Below are positions 29,647-39,092 of a DNA stretch of 64,000 nt, in pieces. Both the position numbers and the translations under genes were made by a program. The DNA comes from Thioalkalivibrio sp. ALJ3 (GTDB lineage Bacteria > Pseudomonadota > Gammaproteobacteria > Ectothiorhodospirales > Ectothiorhodospiraceae), in contig NZ_KB897905.1 of assembly GCF_000377205.1 (NCBI RefSeq), positions 492,586 to 556,585 on the forward strand, in the 5' to 3' direction. Numbering within the stretch: position 1 is the first letter of the stretch; every line of letters begins with the position of its first letter. Under the pieces are notes generated by a model. That model did not search any database, was not told the DNA's origin, and worked only from the letters and a program-made list of their open reading frames with translations.

Positions 29647-30437
29647 CAGGCGACCACCCCGACATCATTGGGCCGCACCGGCACGCCCGCCGCGGCCATT
29701 GCGTCCTTGGCCTCGCCCACCGTGTGCTGACCGAAATGGAAGATGCTGGCCGCCAGCACCGCATCGGCATGGCCCTTGGTCACGCCCTCGACCAGGTGCT
29801 GCAGTTCGCCCACGCCACCGGAGGCGATGACCGGGATACCCACCGCATCGCTGACCGCCCGGGTCAGTTCCAGGTCGAACCCGATCCGGGTGCCATCACG
29901 ATCCATGCTGGTCAGCAGGATTTCGCCGGCCCCGAGGGACTCCATCCGCTGCGCCCACTCGACGACCTCCAGACCGGTTTCGCGACGCCCGCCGTGAGTA
30001 AACACCTCCCAGCGGGGAGGCTCGCCTTCCGCGCTGACCCGCTTGGCATCGATCGCCACCACGATGCACTGGCTACCGACCCAGTCGGCCGCCTCGCGCA
30101 CCAGCTCCGGGCGGTGCACGGCGGCGGTATTAATCGAGACCTTGTCGGCGCCGGCATTGAGCAGGCGTCGGATGTCCTCCACCGCGCGCACGCCGCCACC
30201 GACGGTCAGCGGGATAAAGACCTCGCGCGCGACCTCCTCAACCACATGCAGGATGGTGTCGCGGTCGTCACTGGAAGCCGTGATGTCCAGGAAGGTAATC
30301 TCGTCCGCGCCCTGCGCGTTGTAGCGTCGCGCGACTTCCACCGGGTCGCCCGCATCGCGTATACCCACGAAGTTCACACCCTTGACGACTCGGCCAGCAT
30401 CGACGTCCAGACAGGGGATGATGCGCTTGGCCAGCAT
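29646..30437 (-). CDS. hisF: Imidazole glycerol phosphate synthase subunit HisF
   Basis: 263-aa TIM barrel that closes the imidazole ring using ammonia made by His[16 protein letters not shown] at the N-terminus holds the catalytic Asp11, and [15 protein letters not shown] holds the second Asp. The phosphate loops [12 protein letters not shown] and [11 protein letters not shown] are intact. The start at 30437 is set by homology; open frame upstream overlaps hisA. It begins one base after the hisA stop codon. Confidence 0.95.
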   Translation of the reverse strand: MLAKRIIPCLDVDAGRVVKGVNFVGIRDAGDPVEVARRYNAQGADEITFLDITASSDDRDTILHVVEEVAREVFIPLTVGGGVRAVEDIRRLLNAGADKVSINTAAVHRPELVREAADWVGSQCIVVAIDAKRVSAEGEPPRWEVFTHGGRRETGLEVVEWAQRMESLGAGEILLTSMDRDGTRIGFDLELTRAVSDAVGIPVIASGGVGELQHLVEGVTKGHADAVLAASIFHFGQHTVGEAKDAMAAAGVPVRPNDVGVVA

Positions 30438-30438
30438 C

Positions 30439-31170
30439 TCAGCCCCCGGAGGCCGCCTTGCGTGCCTCTTCAAGGGTGAACGCACCCTCGTACAGCGCAC
30501 GGCCGACAATCGCCCCCATGATGCCTTCTTCCTCGTTCTCGGCGAGCTGGCGCAGATCATCCAGCGAACTGATACCCCCCGACGCGATGACCGGCACCCG
30601 CACGTTGCTCGCCAGGCGGGCAGTGGCCTCCACGTTGGGTCCCTTCATCATCCCGTCGCGGGCGATATCGGTATAGACGAAGGCCATCACGCCATCCGCC
30701 TCGAAATGCTGGGCAAGGTCGATCACGTCGTGGTGCGACAGCTTCGACCAGCCATCCACGGCCAGCTTGCCGTCCTTCGCATCCAGCCCGACGATGATGC
30801 GCCCGGGAAACTCCAGGCACAGATCATTGACGAAGTGCGGCGCGCTCACTGCCCGGGTGCCGATAATCACGAACTCCACTCCGGCGTCCAGGTAGGCCTG
30901 CACGGTGTCCTCGTCGCGAATCCCGCCGCCAATCTGGATCGGCAGGTCGGGAAAGGCCTCGGCGATCGCATGCACGGCCTCGGCATTGCGCGGATGCCCC
31001 GCGAAGGCACCATCCAGGTCGACGATGTGCAGCCGCTCGGCCCCAGCATCCACCCAGCGCTTCGCCATCTCCACCGGGTCCTCGCCGAACACGGTGGAAT
31101 CCTCCATCTTGCCCTGGCGCAGGCGCACGCACTTGCCTTCCTTCAGATCGATTGCGGGAATGACCAGCAT
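30439..31170 (-). CDS. hisA: Phosphoribosyl-formimino-AICAR isomerase HisA
   Basis: 243-aa TIM barrel catalysing the Amadori rearrangement in histidine synthesis. [20 protein letters not shown] contains the catalytic Asp8. The second Asp lies in [15 protein letters not shown]. Phosphate loops [10 protein letters not shown] and [11 protein letters not shown] are present. It lies between hisH and hisF in the usual order. The start at 31170 is fixed by the family N-terminus. Confidence 0.95.
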   Translation of the reverse strand: MLVIPAIDLKEGKCVRLRQGKMEDSTVFGEDPVEMAKRWVDAGAERLHIVDLDGAFAGHPRNAEAVHAIAEAFPDLPIQIGGGIRDEDTVQAYLDAGVEFVIIGTRAVSAPHFVNDLCLEFPGRIIVGLDAKDGKLAVDGWSKLSHHDVIDLAQHFEADGVMAFVYTDIARDGMMKGPNVEATARLASNVRVPVIASGGISSLDDLRQLAENEEEGIMGAIVGRALYEGAFTLEEARKAASGG

Positions 31171-31180
31171 CTTCGACTCC

Positions 31181-31837
31181 TCACACGGCCCCGGGACCCT
31201 CGCCGTCCCAGCGCAGAAAGTTGTGCAACAGGCGCAGCCCGCAGGCGGCGCTTTTTTCCGGATGGCACTGCATCGTAAACAGCGAGCCCCGCGCCAGTGC
31301 CGAGGCAAAGGTCTCGCCATAATCGGTGCGCCCGGCGACATCCGCCTCGCTCTCCGGCAACACGCGATAGCTGTGCACAAAATAGAACCACGGCGTCTCG
31401 GGCAAACCGTGCCACAAAGGATGATCGCCGGCCGGCAGCACCCGGTTCCACCCCATGTGCGGAATCTTGAGGCGCCGCCCCTCCGGGCCCTCGCGTTCCG
31501 GGAAGCGCACGACTCGCCCGGGCAGTATGCCCAGAAGATCGACCCCGCCGCTCTCCTCGCTGTGCTGCATCAGGATCTGCTGCCCCAGACACAGGCCGAG
31601 GAAGGGTCGATCCGCAGCCAGTTCGGGCAACAGACGATCAAGTCCACGGGCACCCAGCGCCCGCATCGCATCGCCAGCCGCTCCCTGACCGGGAAAGACC
31701 AGGCGGTCTGCCTCGCGCAGGGTGTCCGGGTCGTCCGTCAGCAATATGCGCTGGTCGGTGCCGGACTCGTGTTCGAGCGCGCGAACCACCGAGTGCAGGT
31801 TACCCATGCCGTAGTCAATGACGGCAACTGTTTCCAT
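31181..31837 (-). CDS. hisH: Imidazole glycerol phosphate synthase glutaminase HisH
   Basis: 218-aa class I glutamine amidotransferase that feeds ammonia to His[15 protein letters not shown] starts the protein. The nucleophilic Cys is in [11 protein letters not shown], and the His/Glu pair in QCHPEKS. Start [10 protein letters not shown] at 31837. It lies 28 bases after hisB and 10 before hisA. Confidence 0.95.
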   Translation of the reverse strand: METVAVIDYGMGNLHSVVRALEHESGTDQRILLTDDPDTLREADRLVFPGQGAAGDAMRALGARGLDRLLPELAADRPFLGLCLGQQILMQHSEESGGVDLLGILPGRVVRFPEREGPEGRRLKIPHMGWNRVLPAGDHPLWHGLPETPWFYFVHSYRVLPESEADVAGRTDYGETFASALARGSLFTMQCHPEKSAACGLRLLHNFLRWDGEGPGAV

Positions 31838-31865
31838 GGCCGGGAGATCCCTTCCGTGATTCGCG

Positions 31866-32459
31866 TTACAGACTGCCCTTGGTCGACGGGGTGATCCCCT
31901 CCGCGCGCGGATCGGCCTCGGCCGCCATGCGCAGGGCACGCCCGAAGGCCTTGAAGATCGTCTCGGCCACGTGGTGCGCGTTGTCTCCGCGAAGGCTGTC
32001 GATGTGCAGGGTCATCCAGGCGTGGTTGACCAGGCCCTGGAAAAACTCGTGAAAGAGATCCACATCGAACTCGCCGATGTGCGAACGCCGGAAGTCGGCA
32101 TGCATCTCCAGCCCCGGACGTCCGGAAAAGTCGATCACCACCCGCGCCAGGGCCTCGTCCAGCGGCACGTAGGCATGGCCGTAACGACGAATGCCCTTCT
32201 TGTCCCCCAGGGCCTTCGTCAGCGCCTGCCCGAGCGTGATGCCGACATCCTCGACGGTGTGGTGCGCGTCGATGTGCAGGTCGCCCTGCGCACGCACGGC
32301 GAGGTCGACCATCCCGTGGCGAGCCACCTGGTCGAGCATGTGGTCAAGGAACGGGACACCGGTTTCCAGTGTGCTGGTGCCCGTGCCATCAAGGTTAAGC
32401 TCGACGGCGATCTGGGTCTCCAGGGTGTCGCGGCGGACGCTAGCAGTACGTTCAGTCAT
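31866..32459 (-). CDS. hisB: Imidazoleglycerol-phosphate dehydratase HisB
   Basis: 197-aa monofunctional enzyme, without the N-terminal histidinol phosphatase domain of enteric HisB. Metal-binding signatures are [13 protein letters not shown] and its near-repeat in the second half ([13 protein letters not shown] region, then [13 protein letters not shown]). It is the first gene of the minus-strand run hisB-H-A-F-E-tatABC, so the promoter lies in 32460-32550. Confidence 0.94.
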   Translation of the reverse strand: MTERTASVRRDTLETQIAVELNLDGTGTSTLETGVPFLDHMLDQVARHGMVDLAVRAQGDLHIDAHHTVEDVGITLGQALTKALGDKKGIRRYGHAYVPLDEALARVVIDFSGRPGLEMHADFRRSHIGEFDVDLFHEFFQGLVNHAWMTLHIDSLRGDNAHHVAETIFKAFGRALRMAAEADPRAEGITPSTKGSL

Positions 32460-32554
32460 GATCCCGATTCAACGCGGCAAAGGCTCAGTGTAGCAAGGCT
32501 GGCCGCGCCCCGGTACGCACGGCGGTTCGCGGCCTCCATTCGTCATGCAGCGGA

Positions 32555-32586
32555 CAAAAAAAAGCCGGGGCCCGAGGGCCCCGGCT
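32555..32586 (-). terminator. Rho-independent terminator after soxYZ
   Basis: AGCCGGGGCCC and GGGCCCCGGCT form an 11-bp stem with a 2-base centre. On the minus strand it is followed by eight T residues. It is placed 24 bases after the soxZ stop. Confidence 0.9.
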
Positions 32587-32609
32587 GGACTTCAGGAAGC
32601 GAGGCTTCC

Positions 32610-32894
32610 TTAGCCGACTTCGACTTCGGTCGAATCGGATTCGCCCTTGTTGTCCGTCCAGGAGACGGACACGGTGTCACCGGCGGACCCGTCAAACTCG
32701 ACCTGCAGGAACGGGTTGCGGGAGACGGTGAAGTTCCAGTGGGCGGTCACGGCATCTTCGCCGTTACGCTTGATTTCCACGGTTTCGATGAAGTGCGGGC
32801 CACCGTCATCATCGGGGACCAGCATGTCGTGGCTCATCAGAGCGCGGACATTGACAACGCCGTTACTTTCCTGGGCGCGAACTCGAATAGACAT
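32610..32894 (-). CDS. soxZ: Thiosulfate oxidation carrier complex protein SoxZ
   Basis: 94-aa immunoglobulin-like subunit that pairs with SoxY in the periplasm; the complex carries sulfur intermediates between Sox enzymes. Family blocks VRALMSHDMLV, HFIETVEIKRNGE and NPFLQVEFDGSAGD are present. It is slightly shorter than usual SoxZ. It has no signal and is exported bound to SoxY. It follows soxY by 46 bases and precedes a strong terminator. No other sox genes are in the window. Confidence 0.93.
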   Translation of the reverse strand: MSIRVRAQESNGVVNVRALMSHDMLVPDDDGGPHFIETVEIKRNGEDAVTAHWNFTVSRNPFLQVEFDGSAGDTVSVSWTDNKGESDSTEVEVG

Positions 32895-32940
32895 ATCTTA
32901 TTCCTCCAATAGGGTTCAGATCAGCGGTTCAGGGTCGGCC

Positions 32941-33414
32941 TTAGCCGCCGCAGCCACCGACCGTGACCTTCACTTCGCGGACGGTCTTGTACCAGTCATC
33001 GCCAGACTTCACGGCGGCGATCACGTTGGAGGACTCGCCCATACGGATACGGCTGGACACTTTCGGCTTGGTGCCGTCGGCCAGGACATAACGGCCGCTC
33101 AGGGAGAAATCGTTCTTCTCGACGAAGATGGCGATTTCGCTCACGTCGTCCATGCCGGTTTCGACGGAGACCGGGACCACGGCGCCGTTTTCGGCGATTT
33201 CCGGGGCGCTCAGGTCGATATCGTCGCTGTCCGGGATATCGCTGGAGCCGAGCGCGGCTTCCATCGCGGCGTCCAGGCCCTCGGCCTCGAACATTTCGGA
33301 CGGCCAGGCGGCCAGCAGCTTGCTCGGAGCCAGCAGGCCAGCCCCAACAGCCACGCCGACAGTGCCGGCGGCGAGAGTGCCTTTCAGGAAGACACGACGC
33401 TTGGTGCTAATCAT
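32941..33414 (-). CDS. soxY: Thiosulfate oxidation carrier protein SoxY
   Basis: 157-aa protein with a twin-arginine signal (TKRRVFLKGTLAAG, then a hydrophobic stretch to about residue 33). The C-terminus is the diagnostic swinging arm GGCGG, whose Cys carries the sulfur substrate during thiosulfate oxidation. It forms SoxYZ with the next gene. It is exported by the Tat system encoded nearby. AGGAGAT precedes the ATG. Confidence 0.95.
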   Translation of the reverse strand: MISTKRRVFLKGTLAAGTVGVAVGAGLLAPSKLLAAWPSEMFEAEGLDAAMEAALGSSDIPDSDDIDLSAPEIAENGAVVPVSVETGMDDVSEIAIFVEKNDFSLSGRYVLADGTKPKVSSRIRMGESSNVIAAVKSGDDWYKTVREVKVTVGGCGG

Positions 33415-33727
33415 GGAGATCTCCTCTCATCTTTTTTGGGTCAGTTCCGGGTTATCCGGCGGCGTTTTTACGGTTGCCCGTGTTCACGCCTGTTGCTTTG
33501 GACGGCGACCCTCGGGGTTCTATTCCGTTGGGTCGGGCTCCATCGCTGACCAGCTTCAGTGGTCTTCTGCTGGTCTGGCAGGTTCATCCTCCCAAAGTTC
33601 GCTGAATCGATGATGAACGAATCACCAAGGGCTCAAAATCGGGTGAATGACGACGGATGGACCTGAAGCCAGCGCCGTATCAATGGCACACTATCGGCCT
33701 TCATTGCAACGACACCCCGGAACGAAC
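33415..33727. other. Divergent promoter region between soxY and lptM
   Basis: 313 bases with no supported gene. It must hold the promoters of soxYZ (leftward) and of the lptM-lysA-dapF run (rightward). I see no convincing -35/-10 pair or long inverted repeat; GAATC is repeated directly around 33602-33621. Confidence 0.4.
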
Positions 33728-33865
33728 ATGCGTTCATGCAAGGCCCAGTGGCTCCTGATTGCGGTCGTGGTCGTGCTTGGCACGATGCAAATGCTCGCCT
33801 CCTGCGGACAGAAGGGCGATCTGTACCTGCCCGATGACGACGACGCCACCGAGGAGCGCCGCTGA
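33728..33865 (+). CDS. lptM: LptM-like small lipoprotein
   Basis: 45-aa prolipoprotein. The hydrophobic signal ends in the lipobox LASC, followed by GQKGDLYLPDDDD, the short motif (CG.KG.LY.P) of LptM/YifL. LptM helps the LptD-LptE lipopolysaccharide translocon mature. It stands directly upstream of lysA, its usual place in gammaproteobacteria; the lysA ATG follows its TGA immediately. Confidence 0.85.
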   Translation: MRSCKAQWLLIAVVVVLGTMQMLASCGQKGDLYLPDDDDATEERR

Positions 33866-35155
33866 ATGGATTACTTCGACTATCACGGTGACACCCTTTA
33901 CTGCGAAGGCGTCGCCCTCGACAGCCTCGCGGAACTGGTGGGCACACCCGCCTACGTTTATTCCCGCGCCACGCTGGAGCGGCACTATCGCGCGTTCAGC
34001 GAGGCCCTGATCGGCACCCCGCACCAGGTCTGCTTCGCGGTGAAGGCGAACTCCGCGCTGGGGGTGCTGAACGTGCTCGCACGCCTGGGCGCCGGCTTCG
34101 ACATCGTCTCCGGCGGCGAACTGGAACGCGTGCTGCGCGCCGGCGGCGACCCGGCAAAGGTCGTGTTCTCCGGCGTCGGCAAGACCGCGGCCGAGATGCG
34201 CCGCGCGCTGGACGTCGGCATCCACTGCTTCAATGTCGAGTCCGCCTCGGAGCTGGAACGGCTGGAGTCCGTTGCGGCCGAGGTGGGCGCGGCCGCGCCG
34301 GTCTCGATCCGCGTCAATCCGGACGTCGATGCCGAGACCCACCCCTATATCGCCACCGGCCTGCGCGAGAACAAGTTCGGCGTCGCCATCGAGGAGGCGC
34401 CGGCCCTGTATGCTCGGGTGCGTAACAGCCAGCACCTGGAGGCCACCGGCGTCGATTTCCACATCGGCTCGCAGCTGACCCGCATCGATCCGTTCACCGA
34501 TGCCCTGAAGCGGGTGCTGGCACTGGTCGACCAGCTGGCGGCAGACGGCATCGAGCTCGAACATATCGATGTCGGCGGCGGGCTGGGCGTGCGCTACCGC
34601 GACGAGACGCCACCAGAGCCGGACGCCTGGGCCAGCGCCCTGCGCGAGGTGATGGGCGAGCGCCCGCTGAAGGTATTGCTGGAGCCGGGCCGCGCGATCG
34701 CGGCGAACGCCGGCGTGTTCCTGACCCGGGTGGAGTACCTGAAGCATACCGAGGCCCACGACTTCGCGATCGTCGACGGGGCGATGAATGACCTGCTGCG
34801 CCCGGCCCTGTACGGCGCCTGGCAGGAGATCATCCCGGTGGTGCAGCGCAAGGACACCGAGACCCGCACCTACGACATCGTCGGCCCGGTCTGCGAGACC
34901 GGCGACTTCCTCGGCCGCGAGCGCGAATTGGCGCTGGCCGCCGGTGACCTGCTGGCCGTGCGCTCGGCCGGTGCCTACGGCTATGTCATGGCCGGCAACT
35001 ACAACTCGCGCCCGCGCCCTCCGGAAATCATGGTCGACGGCGACCACTTCCAGGTCATCAACCGACGCGAGCAGGTCGATCACTTGATGATGCGCGAGAG
35101 CATGCTGCCCCAGGACCCGGACGACGACGCCCCGCCCGGGAGGGTGGACCCGTGA
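33866..35155 (+). CDS. lysA: Diaminopimelate decarboxylase LysA
   Basis: 429-aa PLP enzyme of the alanine-racemase fold, last step of lysine synthesis. The PLP lysine is in CFAVKANSALGVL, the phosphate-binding HIGSQ and GGGLGVRY segments follow, and VCETGDFLGRER holds the catalytic Cys from the second subunit. It starts directly after lptM and overlaps the next gene by 4 bases. Confidence 0.95.
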   Translation: MDYFDYHGDTLYCEGVALDSLAELVGTPAYVYSRATLERHYRAFSEALIGTPHQVCFAVKANSALGVLNVLARLGAGFDIVSGGELERVLRAGGDPAKVVFSGVGKTAAEMRRALDVGIHCFNVESASELERLESVAAEVGAAAPVSIRVNPDVDAETHPYIATGLRENKFGVAIEEAPALYARVRNSQHLEATGVDFHIGSQLTRIDPFTDALKRVLALVDQLAADGIELEHIDVGGGLGVRYRDETPPEPDAWASALREVMGERPLKVLLEPGRAIAANAGVFLTRVEYLKHTEAHDFAIVDGAMNDLLRPALYGAWQEIIPVVQRKDTETRTYDIVGPVCETGDFLGRERELALAAGDLLAVRSAGAYGYVMAGNYNSRPRPPEIMVDGDHFQVINRREQVDHLMMRESMLPQDPDDDAPPGRVDP

Positions 35156-35826
35156 TCCCGCGCCGGCCCGAACCAGAGCTGATGCTGGAGCAGGAGCAGG
35201 CCCGCGCCTATGCCGAGGCCGACTTCGCCACGCCGCACGAAGGCTTCGTGGACGCCTTCGCCGAGGCCTTCCCGGGCCCGATCAGCGGCCCTGTGCTCGA
35301 TCTCGGCTGCGGGCCGGGCGATGTCTCGCTGCGCTTCGCCGCACGCTACCCGGCCTGCGAGGTCGACGGGCTCGACGGCGCGCCCGCGATGCTGGCCGCC
35401 GGTGACGTGCTGATGGCCGACCACCCGGCCGCCCCGCGCGTACACCTGGCCGAGGGCTGCCTGCCCGCGGCGCGCGGCCCGCGCGCCCCGTATGCCACGA
35501 TCATCAGCAATTCCCTGCTGCATCACCTGCATGACCCGACCGTGCTGTGGCAGGCCATCCGGCGCGATGGCGCGTCCGGCGCAGCCGTGTTCGTCATGGA
35601 CCTGCGGCGACCCAACTCGGAGACAGCGGTCAAAGCCCTGGTCGCGGAGTACGCAGCCAACGACCCGGACGTGCTGCGCCGCGACTTCGAACACTCCCTG
35701 CACGCGGCCTTCACGCCCGACGAGGTACGCGCGCAGCTGGCCGACGCAGGACTCGACGGCTTCACCGTCCGCGCCACCTCGGACCGGCACATGATCATCT
35801 TCGGGCAGCTGCCGGAGGCCACCTGA
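35152..35826 (+). CDS. Class I SAM-dependent methyltransferase, substrate unknown
   Basis: 224-aa protein with the SAM motif [15 protein letters not shown] near residue 45 and the acidic strand end [12 protein letters not shown] motif [13 protein letters not shown] resembles class I methyltransferases acting on small molecules. It is inserted between lysA and dapF, overlapping lysA by 4 bases and dapF by one, so it is translationally coupled to both. The substrate is not apparent; its place suggests a modest role linked to the same operon rather than lysine synthesis itself. Confidence 0.8.
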   Translation: MIPRRPEPELMLEQEQARAYAEADFATPHEGFVDAFAEAFPGPISGPVLDLGCGPGDVSLRFAARYPACEVDGLDGAPAMLAAGDVLMADHPAAPRVHLAEGCLPAARGPRAPYATIISNSLLHHLHDPTVLWQAIRRDGASGAAVFVMDLRRPNSETAVKALVAEYAANDPDVLRRDFEHSLHAAFTPDEVRAQLADAGLDGFTVRATSDRHMIIFGQLPEAT

Positions 35827-36662
35827 TGCGCCTGGAATTCACCAAGATGCACGGGCTGGGCAACGACTTCGTGGTCATCGACGGCACGCGCCAGGACGTC
35901 CACCTGGACGAAGCGACGCTGCGTCATCTGGCGGATCGCCACTTCGGCATCGGCTGCGACCAGATCCTGCTGGTGGAGCCCCCGGGCGACCCGGTGCAGG
36001 CCCTGTTCCGCTACCGCATCTTCAATGCCGATGGCTCCGAGGTGGAGCAGTGCGGCAACGGTGCGCGCTGCTTCGCCCGCTTCGTGCGCGAGCAGGGCCT
36101 GACCGAGGCCCGCGAGATCCCGGTCGAGACCCTGGGCGGACGCATCGTGCTGCATGTGGAGGACGACGAGCGCGTGCGGGTCAACATGGGGCGGCCGGTG
36201 TTCACGCCCGAGCAGATCCCGCTGGTCGCCGAACACGAGGCCGATGCCTACACCCTGGACGTGCAGGGCCACGCGATCACGCTGGGCGCGGTGTCCATGG
36301 GCAATCCCCATGCGGTGCTGCTGGTCGACAACGTCGCGAGCGCGCCCGTGGCCGAGGTCGGGCCGCTGATCGAACGGCATGAGTGCTTCCCACGCCGCGT
36401 GAATGTCGGCTTTGCCGCGCTGCGCGACCGCGGCCATGTGGACCTGCGGGTCTTCGAGCGCGGGGTCGGCGAGACGCTGGCCTGCGGCAGCGGCGCGGCC
36501 GCCGCGATGGCCATCCTGCGCCGGCGCGACCTGGTCGACGACGAGGTTGAAGTCTCGCTGCCGGGCGGTACCCTTGTGCTAAGCTGGAACGCACAGGCCG
36601 AAGCCCCGGTTTGGCTAACCGGACCGGCCACCACGGTTTTCAACGGCTGGATCGATCTATGA
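35826..36662 (+). CDS. dapF: Diaminopimelate epimerase DapF
   Basis: 278-aa two-domain epimerase that makes meso-diaminopimelate for lysine and peptidoglycan. The two catalytic Cys are in [13 protein letters not shown] and [13 protein letters not shown]. The start [17 protein letters not shown] is canonical. Its ATG overlaps the previous stop as TGATG, and its stop overlaps the DUF484 start. Confidence 0.96.
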   Translation: MRLEFTKMHGLGNDFVVIDGTRQDVHLDEATLRHLADRHFGIGCDQILLVEPPGDPVQALFRYRIFNADGSEVEQCGNGARCFARFVREQGLTEAREIPVETLGGRIVLHVEDDERVRVNMGRPVFTPEQIPLVAEHEADAYTLDVQGHAITLGAVSMGNPHAVLLVDNVASAPVAEVGPLIERHECFPRRVNVGFAALRDRGHVDLRVFERGVGETLACGSGAAAAMAILRRRDLVDDEVEVSLPGGTLVLSWNAQAEAPVWLTGPATTVFNGWIDL

Positions 36663-37399
36663 CTGGGCAATCCTCCAACGCCTCTGCTACTACGAAGACC
36701 CCCAAGCCGCAGGCGACGGACGACAAGAACAACAAAACGCTTACCGCGGCCGACGTCGAGGCCTACCTGCGCGATCACCCCGATTTCTTCCAGGACCACC
36801 TGCCACTGCTGGACATCCTGCGCCTGCCGCACCCGGCCGGCGGGGCGGTATCGCTGATGGAGCGCCAGGTCGCCCTGCTGCGCGAGAAGCACCGCGCGAT
36901 GGAGCAGCACATGGGCGAACTGGTCGAACGCGCCCGCGACAACGAGCGCATGGGCCAGCACCTGCACGAACTGGCCAAGACCCTGATGCGCGCCGAGAAC
37001 CTGGATGCCGTACTGGCACTAACCCAGGACGCCCTGCGCAACGAGCTGGGCGCCGAGCGCGTCAGCATCCGCCTGGCCGACCGCGAGGTGGACGACCTGC
37101 ATGCCCTGGAATCCGGCGAACTGAGCACGTTCGACCCGCTGTTCGCGCGCGGCAAGGCTCAGTGCGGTCGCGTTCCGGGCGAGATGCTGGACGTGCTGTT
37201 CGACTCGGCCGACGGCATCGGCTCCGCGATCCTGATGCCACTGGGCGACGAGTCCGACCGCATCGGGGTACTGGGGCTGGCCAGCGACTCCCCGGACCGT
37301 TTCCAGCCCGACATGGGCATCTATTTCGTCACCCATATCGGCGACCTGCTGGCCGAATCGATCCGCTGCCATGTCGAGCGGACCCACGCCGCCGCCTGA
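36659..37399 (+). CDS. DUF484 family protein (GAF-like)
   Basis: 246-aa protein. A polar N-terminus is followed by the DUF484 signature [19 protein letters not shown], a coiled region ([19 protein letters not shown]) and a C-terminal GAF-like half. The function is unknown; it sits between dapF and xerC in many gammaproteobacteria. It overlaps dapF by 4 bases and xerC by 29. Confidence 0.88.
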   Translation: MTGQSSNASATTKTPKPQATDDKNNKTLTAADVEAYLRDHPDFFQDHLPLLDILRLPHPAGGAVSLMERQVALLREKHRAMEQHMGELVERARDNERMGQHLHELAKTLMRAENLDAVLALTQDALRNELGAERVSIRLADREVDDLHALESGELSTFDPLFARGKAQCGRVPGEMLDVLFDSADGIGSAILMPLGDESDRIGVLGLASDSPDRFQPDMGIYFVTHIGDLLAESIRCHVERTHAAA

Positions 37400-38324
37400 G
37401 GCGGCGACCGATTCTATCCCTCCACAGGATGCGGACATCGCGGCCTTTCTGGGGCATTTAAGCGATGTTCGCGGACATTCGCCGCATACCGTCAATGCCT
37501 ACCGGCGCGACCTGAATCGCCTGCGCAACCTGCACACGGGCCCGTGGGCCGATCTCAAGGCCGCGGACATGCGCCGCATCGCCGGACAGCTCGCCCGCCA
37601 GGGCCGCCACCCGCGCTCCATCCAGCGCTTCCTGTCCGCCGCGCGCGGCTTCTTCGCCTATCAGGTCGAACACAACCGCATGCCGGCCAACCCCGCCGCC
37701 GGCCTGCGCGGACCGCGCGCAGGACGCGCCCTGCCGCGCGATCTCGACGTCGACCAGACCCAGCAGGCCCTGACCCCGGCCGAGGACCTCGACCCGATCC
37801 TGGCCGCCCGCGACCAGGCCATGCTGGAGCTGCTGTACTCCTCCGGGCTGCGCCTGTCCGAGCTGACCGGGCTGGACCTGATGGATCTCGACCTCGATAC
37901 CGGGCTGGTACGCGTACTCGGCAAGGGCCGGCGCGAGCGCAGCGTCCCGGTGGGGCGGGTGGCACGTGATGCGATCCGCAGCTGGCTCAAGCGCCGGGGC
38001 GACTGGGCCGCACCCGACGAACGCGCCCTGTTCGTGACCCGCCGCGGCGCCCGCATCGGCAACCGCGCAGTCCAGCGCCGCGTGGCCGAGGCCGGCCGGC
38101 GCGCCGGGCTGGACGTGCGCCTGCATCCGCACCGGTTGCGCCATGCCTTCGCCAGTCATCTGCTGGAATCGAGTGGCGATTTGCGAGCCATTCAGGAACT
38201 TCTTGGTCACGCCAACCTTGAAACCACCCAGATCTATACCCATCTCGACTATCAGCACCTGGCACAGGTGTATGATGCCGCCCACCCGCGTGCCCGGAGA
38301 GACCGTTCGCCAGGCAAACGCTGA
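37371..38324 (+). CDS. xerC: Tyrosine recombinase XerC
   Basis: 317-aa recombinase that with XerD resolves chromosome dimers at dif. Residues about 20-105 are the SAM-like DNA-binding domain. The catalytic set is complete: Arg in SSGLRLSEL, Lys in GKGRRERSVPV, HxLR in HPHRLRHAF, His in LLGHANLE and Tyr in QIYTHLDY. It starts inside the end of the DUF484 gene. Confidence 0.93.
   Translation: MSSGPTPPPEAATDSIPPQDADIAAFLGHLSDVRGHSPHTVNAYRRDLNRLRNLHTGPWADLKAADMRRIAGQLARQGRHPRSIQRFLSAARGFFAYQVEHNRMPANPAAGLRGPRAGRALPRDLDVDQTQQALTPAEDLDPILAARDQAMLELLYSSGLRLSELTGLDLMDLDLDTGLVRVLGKGRRERSVPVGRVARDAIRSWLKRRGDWAAPDERALFVTRRGARIGNRAVQRRVAEAGRRAGLDVRLHPHRLRHAFASHLLESSGDLRAIQELLGHANLETTQIYTHLDYQHLAQVYDAAHPRARRDRSPGKR
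38217..38245 (+). promoter_or_regulatory. Possible heat-shock (sigma-32) promoter inside xerC
   Basis: CTTGAAA (38217-38223), 14 bases, then ACCCATCT (38238-38245) match the sigma-32 consensus CTTGAAA / CCCCATNT at nearly all positions. It lies about 260 bases before hslV, a heat-shock gene elsewhere. The sequence also encodes the conserved XerC segment NLETTQIYTH, so chance is a real alternative. Confidence 0.4.
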
Positions 38325-38504
38325 GTCCAGCTTTCTCCGGGCGGGGAACCAACAGCAACGACCGGGACCCAACCGCTTCCGGACCGCAAAAACCCCGGGC
38401 GTCGCCACAGCCTGACTCCCTAGTGTTTGCGAGCAGCCCCTGGCGGCCTCGCAGAGCAACGAGGCAGGCGGCCGACCCCCACCGCAGCACAAAGGAGAGC
38501 GCCC

Positions 38505-39047
38505 GTGGAACAGTTTCGCGGCACCACCATCGTCTGCGTCCGCAAGGACGGCGCCGTCACCCTCGGAGGCGACGGCCAGGTATCGCTTGGCAACACCGTG
38601 ATGAAGGGCAACGCGCGCAAGGTGCGCCGTGTCTACCACGACCGCATCCTGGCCGGCTTTGCCGGCGGCACGGCCGATGCCTTCACCCTGTTCGAGCGCT
38701 TCGAGGGCATGCTGGAGAAGCACTCCGGCAACCTCACCCGCTCCGCGGTCGAACTGGCCAAGGACTGGCGCACCGACCGCGCCCTGCGCCGGCTGGAGGC
38801 CCTGCTGGCCGTGTCCGACCGCGAGAACTCCTTCGTGATCTCCGGCAACGGCGACGTGATCGAGCCGGAAAACGCGCTGATCGCGATCGGCTCCGGCGGT
38901 CCGTACGCCCAGGCCTCCGCCCAGGCCCTGCTGCAGAACACCGACCTGTCGGCCCGCGACATCGTGGAGAAGTCGCTGAACATTGCCGCCGACATCTGCG
39001 TGTACACCAACCACAACATCTCACTGGAGAGCCTGGACGCGGAATAA
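38505..39047 (+). CDS. hslV: ATP-dependent protease proteolytic subunit HslV
   Basis: 180-aa Ntn hydrolase. The start is GTG after AAAGGAGAG, giving [16 protein letters not shown]; the catalytic Thr is the first of TTIV, exposed by processing. The dodecamer works with HslU to degrade unfolded proteins. Conserved [19 protein letters not shown] and GNGDVIEPE are present. It is followed 45 bases later by hslU. Confidence 0.95.
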   Translation: MEQFRGTTIVCVRKDGAVTLGGDGQVSLGNTVMKGNARKVRRVYHDRILAGFAGGTADAFTLFERFEGMLEKHSGNLTRSAVELAKDWRTDRALRRLEALLAVSDRENSFVISGNGDVIEPENALIAIGSGGPYAQASAQALLQNTDLSARDIVEKSLNIAADICVYTNHNISLESLDAE

Positions 39048-39092
39048 CGCGCCCGGCCCCACACGAACGATTCGACCAAGGCCCCTTTTGCC

